Source of the DNA: Gnomoniopsis sp. IMI 355080
Taxonomy: Eukaryota > Ascomycota > Sordariomycetes > Diaporthales > Gnomoniaceae
Direction of reading: 5' to 3'
DNA: 64,000 nucleotides
Assembly (NCBI GenBank): GCA_027946555.1
Contig: JAPEVC010000132.1
Location: 1-64,000 of the forward strand
Below are positions 1 to 10,906 of this stretch, piece by piece. The translations under genes and the position numbers were made by a program. The first letter of the stretch is position 1, and each line of letters opens with the position of its first letter. The notes beneath the pieces were generated by a model, which did no database searches, was not told where the DNA came from, and saw nothing but the letters and a program-made list of their open reading frames with translations.

Positions 1-462
1 GTTTTGGGGTCGGCACTAGCAGTCCGTACTTGGGTAACTACGACTATCTATCTCCTACTAGGACTACATGCGATACTCCGTACGCGTAGTAGGCTCCTCA
101 GGTATGTGGTGTGATTCGAATACTATGCTACGAGGTCGTTGCCAAAATCTAACTCTTTTTCTCCCTTTGGGACTCTAAAAACAACGGCAAATAGTCGGGG
201 CAAAACGTCTTATAAACATGATGTAGATGGAGACAAAATAAGGTCCGGCATGAGGAGATGCAGCACCTACTAAGTCAGGTAATCTAAATGGCAGCTTGCA
301 TTGTCACGAGACCGGGGAGCATGCGAAGGGTTTCTGGTACAGCACAAAAAATTGAGTTTTCGTCTGATGTCATTCCAAAGTTTGTTGTGACAATAGCAAT
401 GAGACGTTGCCAATGTGAAGGTGTGGGGGGGGGGCGGCTTTCGAGGCTAGAGTCACATAACT

Positions 463-486
463 GCGCGCGCGCACACACACACACAC
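463..486. repeat. GC/CA dinucleotide microsatellite
   Basis: A run of alternating GC (463-472) passes directly into a run of CA (472-486). A poly-G tract of ten lies just upstream at 425-434. This is ordinary simple-sequence repeat in non-coding DNA. Confidence 0.9.
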
Positions 487-3284
487 CTACACCTGGGTAC
501 GCAAATATCCGAAGACCAGGTATCAGATCCTCCTTGTTCAAACCACCCACTACAGCGCCATGCGTCCCCCCCTCCCCTTCTTTAAAACCTGCTTCGGACA
601 TTTGTTTGCAAATCCGGTAGAAAACAAGTAACTACAAGAAAATTCATTCGGGGAAAAATACGTCCAACGCGTGGGGAAGGAAGGCAAAGGCCTCTCTGTT
701 AGTTCCTTGCGTGCCCCCAGTATGAGACAACGCTGTGGCTAGAAGCCAGAGCCCAAGTTCGAGACCCATCGAGAATTCCTTTCGAACACCCATTATTAGC
801 GGGTCACAATTGTGTTCCACTGTCTATTCTTTTTGGTGTTCTTTTTTTAATTTGTTTTCCTCCAAATTGCGTATTCTTCGTTTCATTGTCAGGACGTTGT
901 CGAGGATTACATTTTATGCGATTCGAGTCCCAGGGGGGCTCCAGGCGAGTTGAGCCCAAGGCACTGGCTCTGGGTAGTTTGCCCCGAATGCACCGGCACC
1001 ACGTGCGTTCGAAGGGTTTGGGCGAGTGAATGGCAATCAACCTTGGAACGTAGTGGGCAGCCGGTGGGATGGTAGCGAGAGTTACGGTTCCAGACCGGTC
1101 AGAAACAAGGTTCTGGTCGGTCTGCTGCAATGGGGATAGTGGGACATCTGGCCCTTGCCTGAGCTCGGTGAGCAAACAGTGGGTCTGGTGATGGGGAAAG
1201 TGAAGACGAAGGCATGGGGGCGGGGCAAGGTAGTCGTGGGATGTATTTTCATCACGGTTTATAACATCTTTGTGCTTTACTGGGCCTTGGGACATTCATG
1301 CGTGCGTCCACTCCGCTCCCGCAACGCCAAAGCTACGCCCCCTTTTCTTCAACTACTTTCTAAGGGGGCGAACAGGAGAGAATAAACACTATGGCATCCT
1401 TTTGGAGGGCTTCAGAGAAATGGTCTGTACGCAAGCCGATTCCCTTTGCATGCAAGCCTCAAGGAGCGTTCGAGGATCCCCTAGGAAGGTAGCATTTCCC
1501 CCACCGCAGCATGCATAACCATAGGCATGTCCTAAGATACTAGGCTTCTAGGATACCAGGTTGAACAGGAACGCAGGTTTTAGAAAATTGGAACACAATT
1601 TCTTTCTTCAAGCTATCTCGTTAATGACATGTATGTTTCCTTGTAGCACGGCAGTGAAGAAATGATAGTAGGAAGTCGCTTGTGGATTTTGTGTAATCGA
1701 TAGCCGCTTGTAGATCAGGCGCTTCCAGACGGGCCGTTCCAGAAATAAAGCTGACTGTCAACGTGATAGGATCGCCAATGGTTACTTGCCGATAGGATGA
1801 CCACCAGTGGTCAAATCCACTCGTAGGGTATTAAACGTGTGTAACTCCATTTCGACTTTGGCTGGCTACATCGCGAAGGTCAGGGTTCTGGTATTTGTCA
1901 TTGTGGCCCTAGTCGGTCTCAAAGCGGCCTGGTCCTAGTATCCAGGTATCCCGGGTAATAGCTTCAAGGGAAAAACAGTCGGGGGAGCCCTCCCAGTAAC
2001 TCGGTCCTTAGACTGGGGTTCAAGGCTTGTCTGGGCATGGGTCCGCTTGAAGCCTTGAGATTGTGAGACTTGTCGTCGACGTCTCCTGGCGGTTGGGTAC
2101 CTGGTCTCAAGGAAGGGCCGGGGGGGGACCGGGGGGCGGTTGGCTTTTCGCTTCTTGTGAGAAGACTTGGCTATGATCCGGCGGCAAGGCTCCAGCAATT
2201 TTCGTGGACCCTGTTTCCCTTTTGTTTGGTCCGTGAAGCTGGGTCGTACTCTTAGGACTTAGAGCGGAGAGCTTCGGAAGGGGATGACTGTTCACCTAAT
2301 GGTATTCAAGGGTGCCGAACGGCTCGCTGTGTTTCCAATGTTTAACGAGGGTCCTTTAACTTTTTACACTTCGGCTAGGTAACGCGGCCATGGCCGCACC
2401 AACAGTTTTGTATTCCTTGGTAGCAGAACTGAAGAGGACTTGCAATAGTGTACGGTTCTTGGCTTAAGATACTCGGGCCCGTCGTGGACACCGCGACCCG
2501 GTGTCGGCTGAACTTACTATAACCACTCGGAAGAAAGTCTTGGCTGATGTTTGTAAATCTGGAAGTCCCGTATTCTTCCGACTCAGACGGTACATATGTC
2601 ATAAAAGTGAGCGTAGTTTTCAAAAGCGACCCCGAAAATGTATGGCATTATGGTTTTCCCGTTATGCTGTCGACCGTTCTCGAGCTATTCAAGGCTCATG
2701 CCTCAAGCAAGGGGGGGATTACGTTTATTCGCGCTTCCTCCGTACGATTCAGTTGCGGCCAACGTAGACCCTGCCACCGGCGGTCAAGTTCAATATAAAA
2801 ATTGTTGAAGACTCAGGCGATGGCGATTCGGTGAGTTGAAAATTGCCAGGGGTTTTATAAATTCAACTCCGGATAGCTTGGTATTCCTCGCTCTTTAAAC
2901 CTCGACCACAAGGCGGTAGACAAGGTTGGATGATGGCCATCGGCTACTCCCAGCGCCAACCGTACCCTCCTAGGTACTGCAGCTAGATTTATGCCGCCGT
3001 TCTTGGCTACAAGATAGATATGCATCGCACTCATGTTTCAAGATATATTGTTTACGGATTTCTGAGTTCTTGAACTCCATCTCTGCAGGCGTGGCCGCCG
3101 TATACACAGGCCTGTCGATATTGTCGTTCTGTTGGCCGTCCAGGTCTCCTCGCGAGTTCCGCTGAGACTGCTCGACCAAGATGCACTTGAACCATCTCAC
3201 TCGATGATCCGACGGCATTACGCCAGTTCCTACGAAGGTGGATCTTCAAAACGACGCCCGGATTCGGCCTCCAAGCGAAGTTTC

Positions 3285-4378
3285 AATACCTAGGTATTCT
3301 GCCCCCATCGGACATGACTTTGATATTTCCAGAACCAAGCTGGTGAGCAGCGCCAGCATTGAGAAGCGTCAAAGGTAGTGCAATATATTACAAGAGACTT
3401 TGGGGCTTTTCGAGAACTCAGCTCCGCCCCAACATCCTCTGAATACACAATTCAGCCCTGTAGGGCTGGATCAGCACCTCGTGTCAAGCACCTGCTTCCG
3501 TTGGAGGTCCGTCCATTATGTGGTCTCATGACTGCCAAAGTCGTCGAGCCTACTTGTAGTACCTATATAGTACTCGACGCTTACCATGTCAGGGTCCGCA
3601 GCTGGCTAGATACGAACCCCCCAATACGCCTGGCTGCCCGTGAAGGAACAGTTTGTAGCTTTGTAATGTTAGCGAAATGTCCGACAAGTAAAACACTTGT
3701 TCATCCTAGACCAGGGGCTGATCGTCACGACGAGGCTTGACTGTTTACCAGTGTACCATTTGCTAGTGAGGGCGAAGATCCTCTCCAACTAGCTAGTTAC
3801 AAAGGCTAGTCTGCTCAGAATCATACTTAGCATCGGTTCAGTGTTGATCTCCGACAACCATGTAGGTTATTGTCAGCCAAACGCCCTTGATGCTCTTGGC
3901 TCAGGTCTGCCCAGTTTGAGGTAGCCCGACTTTGACCTACGACAGCCCTAAGCCTAGAGCTCTTTACTGTGCAAGTTTACACGGGGTTCTCTACTATATG
4001 AGATCCATCGAGTATTTCGCCGACTCATAATGATTGGCGTATCCTATAGTTCTATAACAAATGGGTTGATAGATATGCATGTGTATGCATATATATGTAC
4101 CTAGGTATTTATATTTGGCAGCGAGGAATATAGGGGTTTAGTGTGGTACATTTCATATATACCGGGTTGGAGAACGATAGTATGGATCAATTCCCTAGTT
4201 GTGACGGCGTCGACTGTAATGCTAAGTGCATGCCTAACTCAATTCTACTTCACAAAGCTGCTTATTAACATACCTAGGTATCTAGGTTGTTACCCTAGGG
4301 TATTATGAGTTGCTATAATAAGTATGCATAATTACATCTAATCGATTACTGGTTTAATCGAATTAGTATACCTAGGTA
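3285..4378. repeat. Cluster of the palindrome TACCTAGGTA
   Basis: Perfect copies of the 10-bp palindrome TACCTAGGTA lie at 3287-3296 (extending to a 14-bp palindrome at 3285-3298), 4098-4107, 4271-4280 and 4369-4378. A fifth copy is at 45933-45942. A given 10-mer is expected about 0.06 times in 64 kb of random sequence, so the excess is large. The function is unknown. All copies lie outside the coding regions assigned here. Confidence 0.8.
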
Positions 4379-4727
4379 CTTCTGAGTCTTACTATTGTCC
4401 TGATTACTTCATATGTACCTCTCACTTGCTATATAGACCATGGACGGCTAGGGCATTTGGGCAGCTGATAAATTGATCAATCGGAAATAGACGCCGGTGG
4501 AAAAGATGGCAAGGAGATATATGCATAGCGCTAGAACGAAAGCATACTTAGGTACTTCCATATTGCACAAAAAGCCAAGCGCACAAGAAGTAAGTATATA
4601 AGATGTTTATATGGACCTCAAGCTGGCGGGGTTAGCAGATCTTATCAACGACCTGAACAGAGTTCTTTGCTCAAGACAATATCTCTGTATAGCTTCCTTC
4701 CTCATAAGTCGAGTGAAAACAGTCGCG

Positions 4728-6530
4728 ATGCGGCTCCTCAATACCAAAAGCCTGCAGCTTATTTCCATGCCTGACGATGGCATCCCGCCATACGCAATCT
4801 TGTCACATACATGGGGTTCTGGAGAGGTCTCTTTGCATGATATGCAAGAATTTTGCGGAAGACTCCTTTGCACTGACAGCCGTATGGAGTTGTACCGAGC
4901 CACGAAAGGTCTGAAGAAAGTCATCGACGCTGCCAATCTGGCTTTATCTGGTGGTCACGAATGGATCTGGATCGATACCTGTTGTATTGACAAGACGAGT
5001 AGTGCAGAGCTGTCCGAAGCTATCAACTCCATGTACAGGTGGTATGAGGACTCTGTGGTGTGCTATGTATTCCTTGAGGATATCTTGGCCCCCTTGAACT
5101 ACGACGAGAAGATCCTGGAAGACTGGCATTTTGACAATGACAGCTTGCGGGAAAATCAATTTCACAAAATGCTTAGTCAAAGCAGATGGGTTACAAGAGG
5201 CTGGACTCTACAAGAAGTCATAGCTCCACACCAGGTTCACTTTCACTCCGGAGATTGGGCACTCATTGGTAAAAAGAGTAACAGGGTTTTCCAACGAGCT
5301 TTGTCAAATGTAACAGGAATCGACCTAGGAATTCTGTCCGGCCAAACTACAATGGCGGAGATCAGTGTTGCAAACCGAATGAAGTGGGCATCTAGAAGGC
5401 AGACCACTCGTTCTGAGGATGCTGCCTACTGCCTCATGGGTATTTTCGCCGTCAATATGCCCCTTCTTTACGGAGAAGGTGGCCAGCGATCGTTCATTCG
5501 TCTACAAGAAGAAATTCTCAAGGCTACTGACGATCAGAGTATCTTCGCCTGGAAACTTCCAGCCGAGTCTAATGACGACAAAACTATGTTCGGATTGCTG
5601 GCGAACTCTCCAATCCTTTTTGGCAACGCTCCCAGCACGCGAACACTATCAACAGAGTTCCAATCAGCCACCAGTGTTCCGTGGACGATGACAAACAAAG
5701 GCCTTCAAGTCCAACTTTACATACAGCCAGTTGGCGATAGTTCTGAAGAAGAATACCGGGCAATTCTGGATTGCTGCCTTGAAGAGAACGAAAACGAAAC
5801 CATGGGCGCCCAACTTCAAGGACGTAGTCCATCCGTACGACTTCGAAGATTGGTGGGAGACCAATACACGCGGATCAAGGCCCGAGACTGCGAATGGGTT
5901 CCAAGTGCCTTGAAAGGAGACAGTGGTGGTTATGAATCATTCTTTGTGAAACAAAATCCATCGCTCGTGCTGCCTCGGCTTGCACTGTGTGACTCCTCAA
6001 GGTTCAAGCATCGTTCAAATGGATGGCATTTGCGACAAGTTTTTCCCAGCATCCAATGGAGCGAGGATACTGGGACATTCCGGTTTCAACATTCTCGACT
6101 TAGCGGAATACAAGCTATTTTCCGGTTCGAGAGGAGCAGAGGGTATCTGGAGAATGTGGACATTATCATTGTACTTCAGCAGTCAGCTCGTTGGGAGCTC
6201 GAAGTGAAATACTTTGCCAGCGCATCGGAAGGCAACGACCTGGAACGAACCTACGTCAAGCTGAATCGAATTTGGTCTGCGGGGCCTGATACATCTGAGC
6301 AGTCGGAGAGAACGAAATGGATCCAGTCATCCCTAAGCTACCAAGAAGCAATGAGATCCGTCGCCGTGGAGATGGTGAAGACTGTTCGAGCTGGCCGTGG
6401 TTTGTACCTCATGAACGTTTGGGAAAGATTCGAATATAGCGAACTCGATGGTACTTCTGTCTCCGAGTTCGAGATGCATGAAGACTCACTCGAGGCGAAT
6501 CCCTCGAGCGAGCGAGGGCTACGATTCTGA
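4728..6530 (+). CDS. HET-domain protein (N-terminal part of a probable HET-ankyrin gene)
   Basis: The ORF encodes a heterokaryon-incompatibility (HET) domain protein of the kind involved in fungal allorecognition cell death. The start is taken at 4728, where the protein opens MRLLNTKSLQL, the usual HET-gene beginning. An in-frame ATG at 4611 would add 39 residues. The HET signature blocks appear in order: PYAILSHTWG near residue 18, WIWIDTCCIDK, a YRWYEDS..CYVFLEDI block, SRWVTRGWTLQE, and later the AYCLMGIF..MPLLYGEG block. The frame stops at 6530. An ankyrin-repeat frame begins immediately afterwards in a different phase and is open back to 6482. This suggests the two belong to one gene broken by a frameshift, or joined by an intron that I cannot confirm. 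HET identity is sure; the C-terminal boundary is not. Confidence 0.85.
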   Translation: MRLLNTKSLQLISMPDDGIPPYAILSHTWGSGEVSLHDMQEFCGRLLCTDSRMELYRATKGLKKVIDAANLALSGGHEWIWIDTCCIDKTSSAELSEAINSMYRWYEDSVVCYVFLEDILAPLNYDEKILEDWHFDNDSLRENQFHKMLSQSRWVTRGWTLQEVIAPHQVHFHSGDWALIGKKSNRVFQRALSNVTGIDLGILSGQTTMAEISVANRMKWASRRQTTRSEDAAYCLMGIFAVNMPLLYGEGGQRSFIRLQEEILKATDDQSIFAWKLPAESNDDKTMFGLLANSPILFGNAPSTRTLSTEFQSATSVPWTMTNKGLQVQLYIQPVGDSSEEEYRAILDCCLEENENETMGAQLQGRSPSVRLRRLVGDQYTRIKARDCEWVPSALKGDSGGYESFFVKQNPSLVLPRLALCDSSRFKHRSNGWHLRQVFPSIQWSEDTGTFRFQHSRLSGIQAIFRFERSRGYLENVDIIIVLQQSARWELEVKYFASASEGNDLERTYVKLNRIWSAGPDTSEQSERTKWIQSSLSYQEAMRSVAVEMVKTVRAGRGLYLMNVWERFEYSELDGTSVSEFEMHEDSLEANPSSERGLRF

Positions 6531-7762
6531 TAAATTCGGAGACTGCGGTACCTGTGAGCCATATCAGCGAAGACATAAAGAATGGCCGGCTTAAATCACT
6601 CTTCCATCCGATGGACTCCCGCGAGTACTCGGAAAGGCTTGACGTGCGCAGTCTATTCAAGTCCAAGACTGACGACATGATACGTCGCATGACTGGTGAT
6701 TCCATGGAAGTTGATCTTTGCTTGTCTGTGCTTGTGGAGAATTTGCAAGACGTTGAAAGAATTCTCGCACGCGCCCATTCACGTGCAGTCAGGGAAGGGG
6801 CACTGTCTGGGGAAATTTTTTATGGGGGACATGAAGGTCTCCGGGCTATACACACTGCGAGTTTTACGACTAATCCGGAGATCATGTCGGCGCTCATCCA
6901 GAATGGGCTGGACCCCCTTGAAAAGACTAAAGAAGGACATAATGCATTGCAATTGGCGTCCATACTTGGCAACAGTGGTATCACACAAGCTCTCCTGGGG
7001 ACCGCCCCCGTGGCTGAGACCAAGGATGAATTCGAGCCAGTCTATCCAAATGCATTGACAAGGCTTCGGTCATATTTTGGCTCGGAAACATTAACAGGAG
7101 ACACAGCTCTTCATCTGGCAGCAATGTGTTGTTCCGATGAAGAATTTGCAAGTATTGTTGTGGAACTGCTGAAATCAACTGGTGTTTGCCTATCAGAATG
7201 GGGCGAGGACGAAGCCAAACAGGAGCGCGAGTACCTTTTTAACCTACCGAACAGCGGTGGTGAAACAGTTCTCCACAGAGCTATCGAGTCTGGCAACCTT
7301 GAGGTCGTCGAAAGTATTTGCAGAGAGACACCTGAAGCAATGACCCGTATGGATAGCTTGAGTCGATCAGCCATGTGGCACGCAGCGCACAGGGGTGATA
7401 CAGACATGTTGAAGGCCATTATGAGTGCATATGCGCACTGCAAGAGCCCGCCATACATACATTTATCAGATGATAACGGTGTCACACCGTTGCATGTAGC
7501 ATGCTGGAGCGGACACCTTGCATTTGTCCAGGGTTTGTTGGAATGCGGAGGTATCTTTTATAGGATGACTCGACTTTTTGGTCTCACGCCCGCTGAGATC
7601 GCACGAGAGAATGGAAAAGTTGATGTCGCAGAGTTTCTGGAGGTTATGGCCATCTCAGATGTGGTGAACTACAGGACTATATCCATAACGCATCCATATT
7701 CGGCTTGTTGTTGCTCGTCGTCTATGTTGGCCAACGAGTTTCACCGTCAACCATCGTCTTGA
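6482..7762 (+). CDS. Ankyrin-repeat region, probable C-terminal half of the HET gene
   Basis: This open frame runs from just after a TGA at 6479-6481 to the stop at 7760-7762. It has no ATG near its beginning (the first plausible codons at 6554 are GTG), so it is unlikely to start a gene of its own. It holds several degenerate ankyrin repeats, recognisable by GDTALHLAA, GETVLHRAIESGNLEVV and GVTPLHVACWSGHLAFV, and ends with an LTPAEIARENGKVDVAEFL repeat. HET proteins with C-terminal ankyrin repeats are common in Pezizomycotina. Two joins restore the frame. One is a gain of one CGAG unit in the triple CGAG tract near 6505-6516. The other is an in-phase intron 6404-6567 (GTACCT donor, ATATCAG acceptor). 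Whether this is an active gene or a disabled allele cannot be decided from sequence alone. Confidence 0.65.
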   Translation, partial: RLTRGESLERARATILINSETAVPVSHISEDIKNGRLKSLFHPMDSREYSERLDVRSLFKSKTDDMIRRMTGDSMEVDLCLSVLVENLQDVERILARAHSRAVREGALSGEIFYGGHEGLRAIHTASFTTNPEIMSALIQNGLDPLEKTKEGHNALQLASILGNSGITQALLGTAPVAETKDEFEPVYPNALTRLRSYFGSETLTGDTALHLAAMCCSDEEFASIVVELLKSTGVCLSEWGEDEAKQEREYLFNLPNSGGETVLHRAIESGNLEVVESICRETPEAMTRMDSLSRSAMWHAAHRGDTDMLKAIMSAYAHCKSPPYIHLSDDNGVTPLHVACWSGHLAFVQGLLECGGIFYRMTRLFGLTPAEIARENGKVDVAEFLEVMAISDVVNYRTISITHPYSACCCSSSMLANEFHRQPSS

Positions 7763-8224
7763 AGGTTGAGTTTCTTCAGAAACTCCCTGAAAAGGGAAGG
7801 AGACATTGGCCGCAGTCAATCCATAGATGTGAAGCTGGAGGCAGATCAAAGGGGAGTTTGAACGGACATCAGGCATTATGTGAAGACAACCTTGGAAGGG
7901 CCACGTCGTGAAATAAAATGCGATTGTAGTCGACCTTGTTGTTGCATCTGCAGACTTCTTCAGCTGTCTATATTAGGAACTTCTCACTAACACGCTGTGG
8001 CAACACTGATTTGAGTTTCAAATAATTCGTCAAGCATCAAGACGACATTAAACTTGACTGTTTCCAGGAATCTGACAATACATGCAGGGACTGCTTATGC
8101 CTGCACATAGTAATGCTCACCTAGTAGCAGGTCAAACAGATCAGGCCTAATAGGTCCAGGTTTCTTATCTTGTTATTTCGGCCAGAGTGGGTGCTGCAGT
8201 CACATAGTACCTTTGGCCAGATAC

Positions 8225-9633
8225 TCAAAGCCTCGATGCAGCACCGACTGCGACTTCAAAGCCCCTGAGCTCTCTCCGTGTGGGTTGTATAGCAGCGTGC
8301 AAATCTACCTCGGTCTTCCAGCCCCAAGCCTTGTCTTTTTCTGTTCCATTGCTTTCCCCATTCAGCACCTTCAACATGTATTGACCGATATTCGGCATAA
8401 ATCTGGAAAATGTATCAGTTTTGTTCATTCTTACTCTGAGAGAAAGGAAAGGGAGAACCGGGGGATTTACTTGTACCCGCAGAAACTTCCTCCGGTGATA
8501 ATGAACATGCTCTTGATCTTCGGATGCTGACACAAGAGCAGGTCTTCCGTTGGAGTGTATGAGTCCCAGCACAGCCTCCAGTATTCAGGCTCACTGCGAG
8601 CAAAATATGGCATCAATTTGGAAGTCAGAATAGCCTCGGTTTCTCGCTTCAGTCCCTGCGGTATCGTTCTTTGGTCCTCACCGACCGGCGGAACCGAAAT
8701 TCTTTGTCCCGTGGCAGTTGTGATAGTGTTGACCAGTTTCGTTGCCGAGTTGTTATACTTCAATAACCCATTGTCCTTCCACGGAGGTATGACTTCCCCT
8801 GTCTTTCCGTAGATCACACAGGGCATCTCGCACCCTACCATCTTCTCCACCTCTCGCTCACTCACGCGGTAATATGCCGACACAATAGCCGTCGCCTGCG
8901 CCTGTCGCTCGACTCGATCTTCGTACTTGATGCCCAATGCGTCTTCCACTGGCGAGACGAGGTAGCTTGTCCACGCGCCCGTGGCCAGTACCACTTTCTC
9001 CGCCGTCAGCCGCTGTCCATCCGCGGTCCTTACACCCTCAACCCGCCCTGCCTCGCGATTCACCAGCAGCTCCACCACATCGCCCACGACCCTCCTTACA
9101 CCCTTCTTCACAGCCGTCTCCATATACCTTCGTGTCGCGTTCGCCGCATCCACCCAACCCGCATCCGGATTAAAATACGCCTCGCCAAACCCGGCTGTCT
9201 TTGTGCCCGCCAACACGCTCCACCTCTCACCCGAGGCGATGCTGGCAAGGGTTACATCTTGCATGATGTGGGTGCCCCTGCCTCTCAGTGTCTCATAAAT
9301 CCGCTTCTTTACATCACTGCCCTGTTCGTCGAGCATGAGCCATCCAACCTTGTGGAAGCAGGGCCCGAGCTCGGGGCTCCAGAACCAGGAGTGGATGGCC
9401 TCATTGGCAAGGTTGCAGTAAAGTGTGGACGGATAGTCGGCGCGGATGATGCGATTAATATCGATGGCGGCCGCGGAGACTGGCGGTGATGGCTCGCGGT
9501 CAATGATGGTCACTTGGGAGGGGTCAGCGTAGGAATGAGCGAGGTGGTACGCCGTCGAGACGCCGAAGGTACCGGCGCCGACGATGAGGACTGTGGGTTC
9601 TGTGTTGGCCATAGCGATGGGTGTGGTAGACAT
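8225..9633 (-). CDS. FAD-dependent amine/amino-acid oxidase (DAO family) with peroxisomal signal
   Basis: The two exons are 9633-8471 and 8402-8225, separated by a 68-nt intron (8403-8470, GTAAAT...TTTTCCAG), giving 446 aa. The N-terminus has the Rossmann dinucleotide fingerprint GAGTFG (G19, G21, G24), followed by the DINRIIRADY block of the sarcosine oxidase, fructosyl-amine oxidase and saccharopine oxidase group. The RLCWDSYTP segment carries the cysteine that binds FAD covalently in that family. The C-terminal FAD block GGSFCGYKFMPNIG is created exactly across the splice junction, which supports the intron. The protein ends in SRL, a PTS1 peroxisomal targeting signal. The substrate (glycated amino acid, N-methyl amino acid or saccharopine) cannot be settled from sequence. 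The gene is convergent with the ankyrin ORF. Confidence 0.87.
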
Positions 9634-10906
9634 AAACTCTTATAAGTTGCTTAGCTTAGAATAGAATTGTACCGACTACTAGATCTACCTTCAAGATTGC
9701 ACAAATAGAGGGTGAAACTTCACATCGAAGACCCGGACAAGCAAGTGCTCATAGGTAGGATGAGTGGGAAAGAAGGGAACTAGTCTCTGACGCCCGCCGG
9801 CCTCCCATAAAATCATGTCCCGCTTCGATATATCGTGTCTTGGCTCGGGAAGAGAGGTTCTCGGAGATCTCTCGTGGTATTGATCCAAGAAAGTCGTCTA
9901 TCCATGCTCACTCCCCGCAATTTCAAGGTTGTATTTCATGCCATCCTTTACCCCGGATTCCCTTCCTGTCGGTACCTACTTCTACCGCGTGGGGAAGACG
10001 ATGTGGGGGTTTACAGTGTGGCACCAAGTCTTCCAGTCATGATTTGGGGGCACGTTTTGTCACCTAAATTCAACATCACTTCCCAGGTATTGATATGCTG
10101 TCGAGTGCATGCGTGAACATCTCTTTGCGCCTCCTACCATTAGTTCTCCCCTCTCGAATTGCCACAATGGATTATATCGAGCCACTCGGTCGTGGATATT
10201 CGTGAAAATACAAGTTTGCTGAAGATAAAAATCGCGAAAGTTTGATCTGAGCGTGATGCCAAGTTGAAAGCGCTTCCTGTGGCATATAAAAAAACAAATG
10301 TGTGTGTGCTTGTGAGGCCGAATTGTCGTTGACGAGGAACGCAGGGCAAGGAGCCAGGTACTAAAAATAGCCTGCCACCCGCCGCTGCCATGTCATGTCA
10401 GCCACACCTGGCCACGCATGTTTCTGGTGGGGACCCCTGCCGGTAGGCCACCGGTTCCACTTACTATAGCAGTAGTAGAAGGGCTGGCGGTTGCTGCCCA
10501 GGACTCCGCCGCCCGCATTCCAGCATCGACCGCACCGACCGCGTCACCAAGCCTTTTGCATAGCCACCTTCATTTTCGTTTCCCTGGTTCTCAAGTTTGG
10601 CCTGGTTCTCTATATTCTGGTTTTTTTTTGTTATTCTGTCTTTCCTTGCGATACGAACTGACGACGACAATTGGTTTATTACCGTCTTGTCCTCCTATTC
10701 ACTACTTCTTTCGACTTCTCTTGTTTTCCCATCACGACACTCGCTCGCTATACATCACAATCAAGCTACATCGGATCACACCGAGACGACGCATAATCTT
10801 GTCTCCATCTGGACAGACCATTTGAAAAGATTTTGAAAACATACACAAGGATCATAACCACCACAATCTCCCATCCTCGACTTCTTCTCCCAAACCAAAC
10901 GCCATA
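9634..10906. other. Divergent intergenic region with pyrimidine-rich leader
   Basis: This 1.27-kb spacer lies between the start codons of the FAD oxidase (-) and the metallopeptidase (+), so it should hold both promoters. From about 10560 to 10900 the plus strand is rich in C and T with few G, typical of a filamentous-fungal 5' leader preceding the ATG at 10907. No gene was found. Confidence 0.5.

Larger units (their letters stand above)
1..4610. other. Gene-poor AT-rich interval
   Basis: No convincing protein-coding gene was found on either strand. The open frames present are short, lack splice-consistent continuations and match no family I recognise. The stretch from about 3.8 to 4.6 kb is distinctly AT-rich, with many TATA/TATGCAT runs. 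It holds several copies of the palindrome TACCTAGGTA. One open frame at 2547-2798 (+) reads like protein, with alternating hydrophobic and charged residues. It has no start context or neighbouring exon that I can support. The interval may be an intergenic or repeat-decayed block flanking the HET gene. Confidence 0.6.

Noticed and set aside
735..960. GTTCGAGACC and GATTCGAGTCC sequences resembling tRNA B-boxes
   Set aside because: No matching A-box at the right distance and no cloverleaf with a paired acceptor stem could be formed.
804..1295. 163-codon minus-strand open frame
   Set aside because: Composition is His/Pro/Arg-rich without motifs, with no start context, splice partners or family resemblance; likely chance.
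3378..3740. 120-codon plus-strand open frame
   Set aside because: No recognisable domain and no supporting neighbours; consistent with a random open frame in non-coding DNA.
6451..6567. Intron from the GTACTT donor at 6451 to the ATATCAG acceptor joining HET to ankyrin
   Set aside because: The junction is out of phase; the 6404-6567 pair or a frameshift fits instead.
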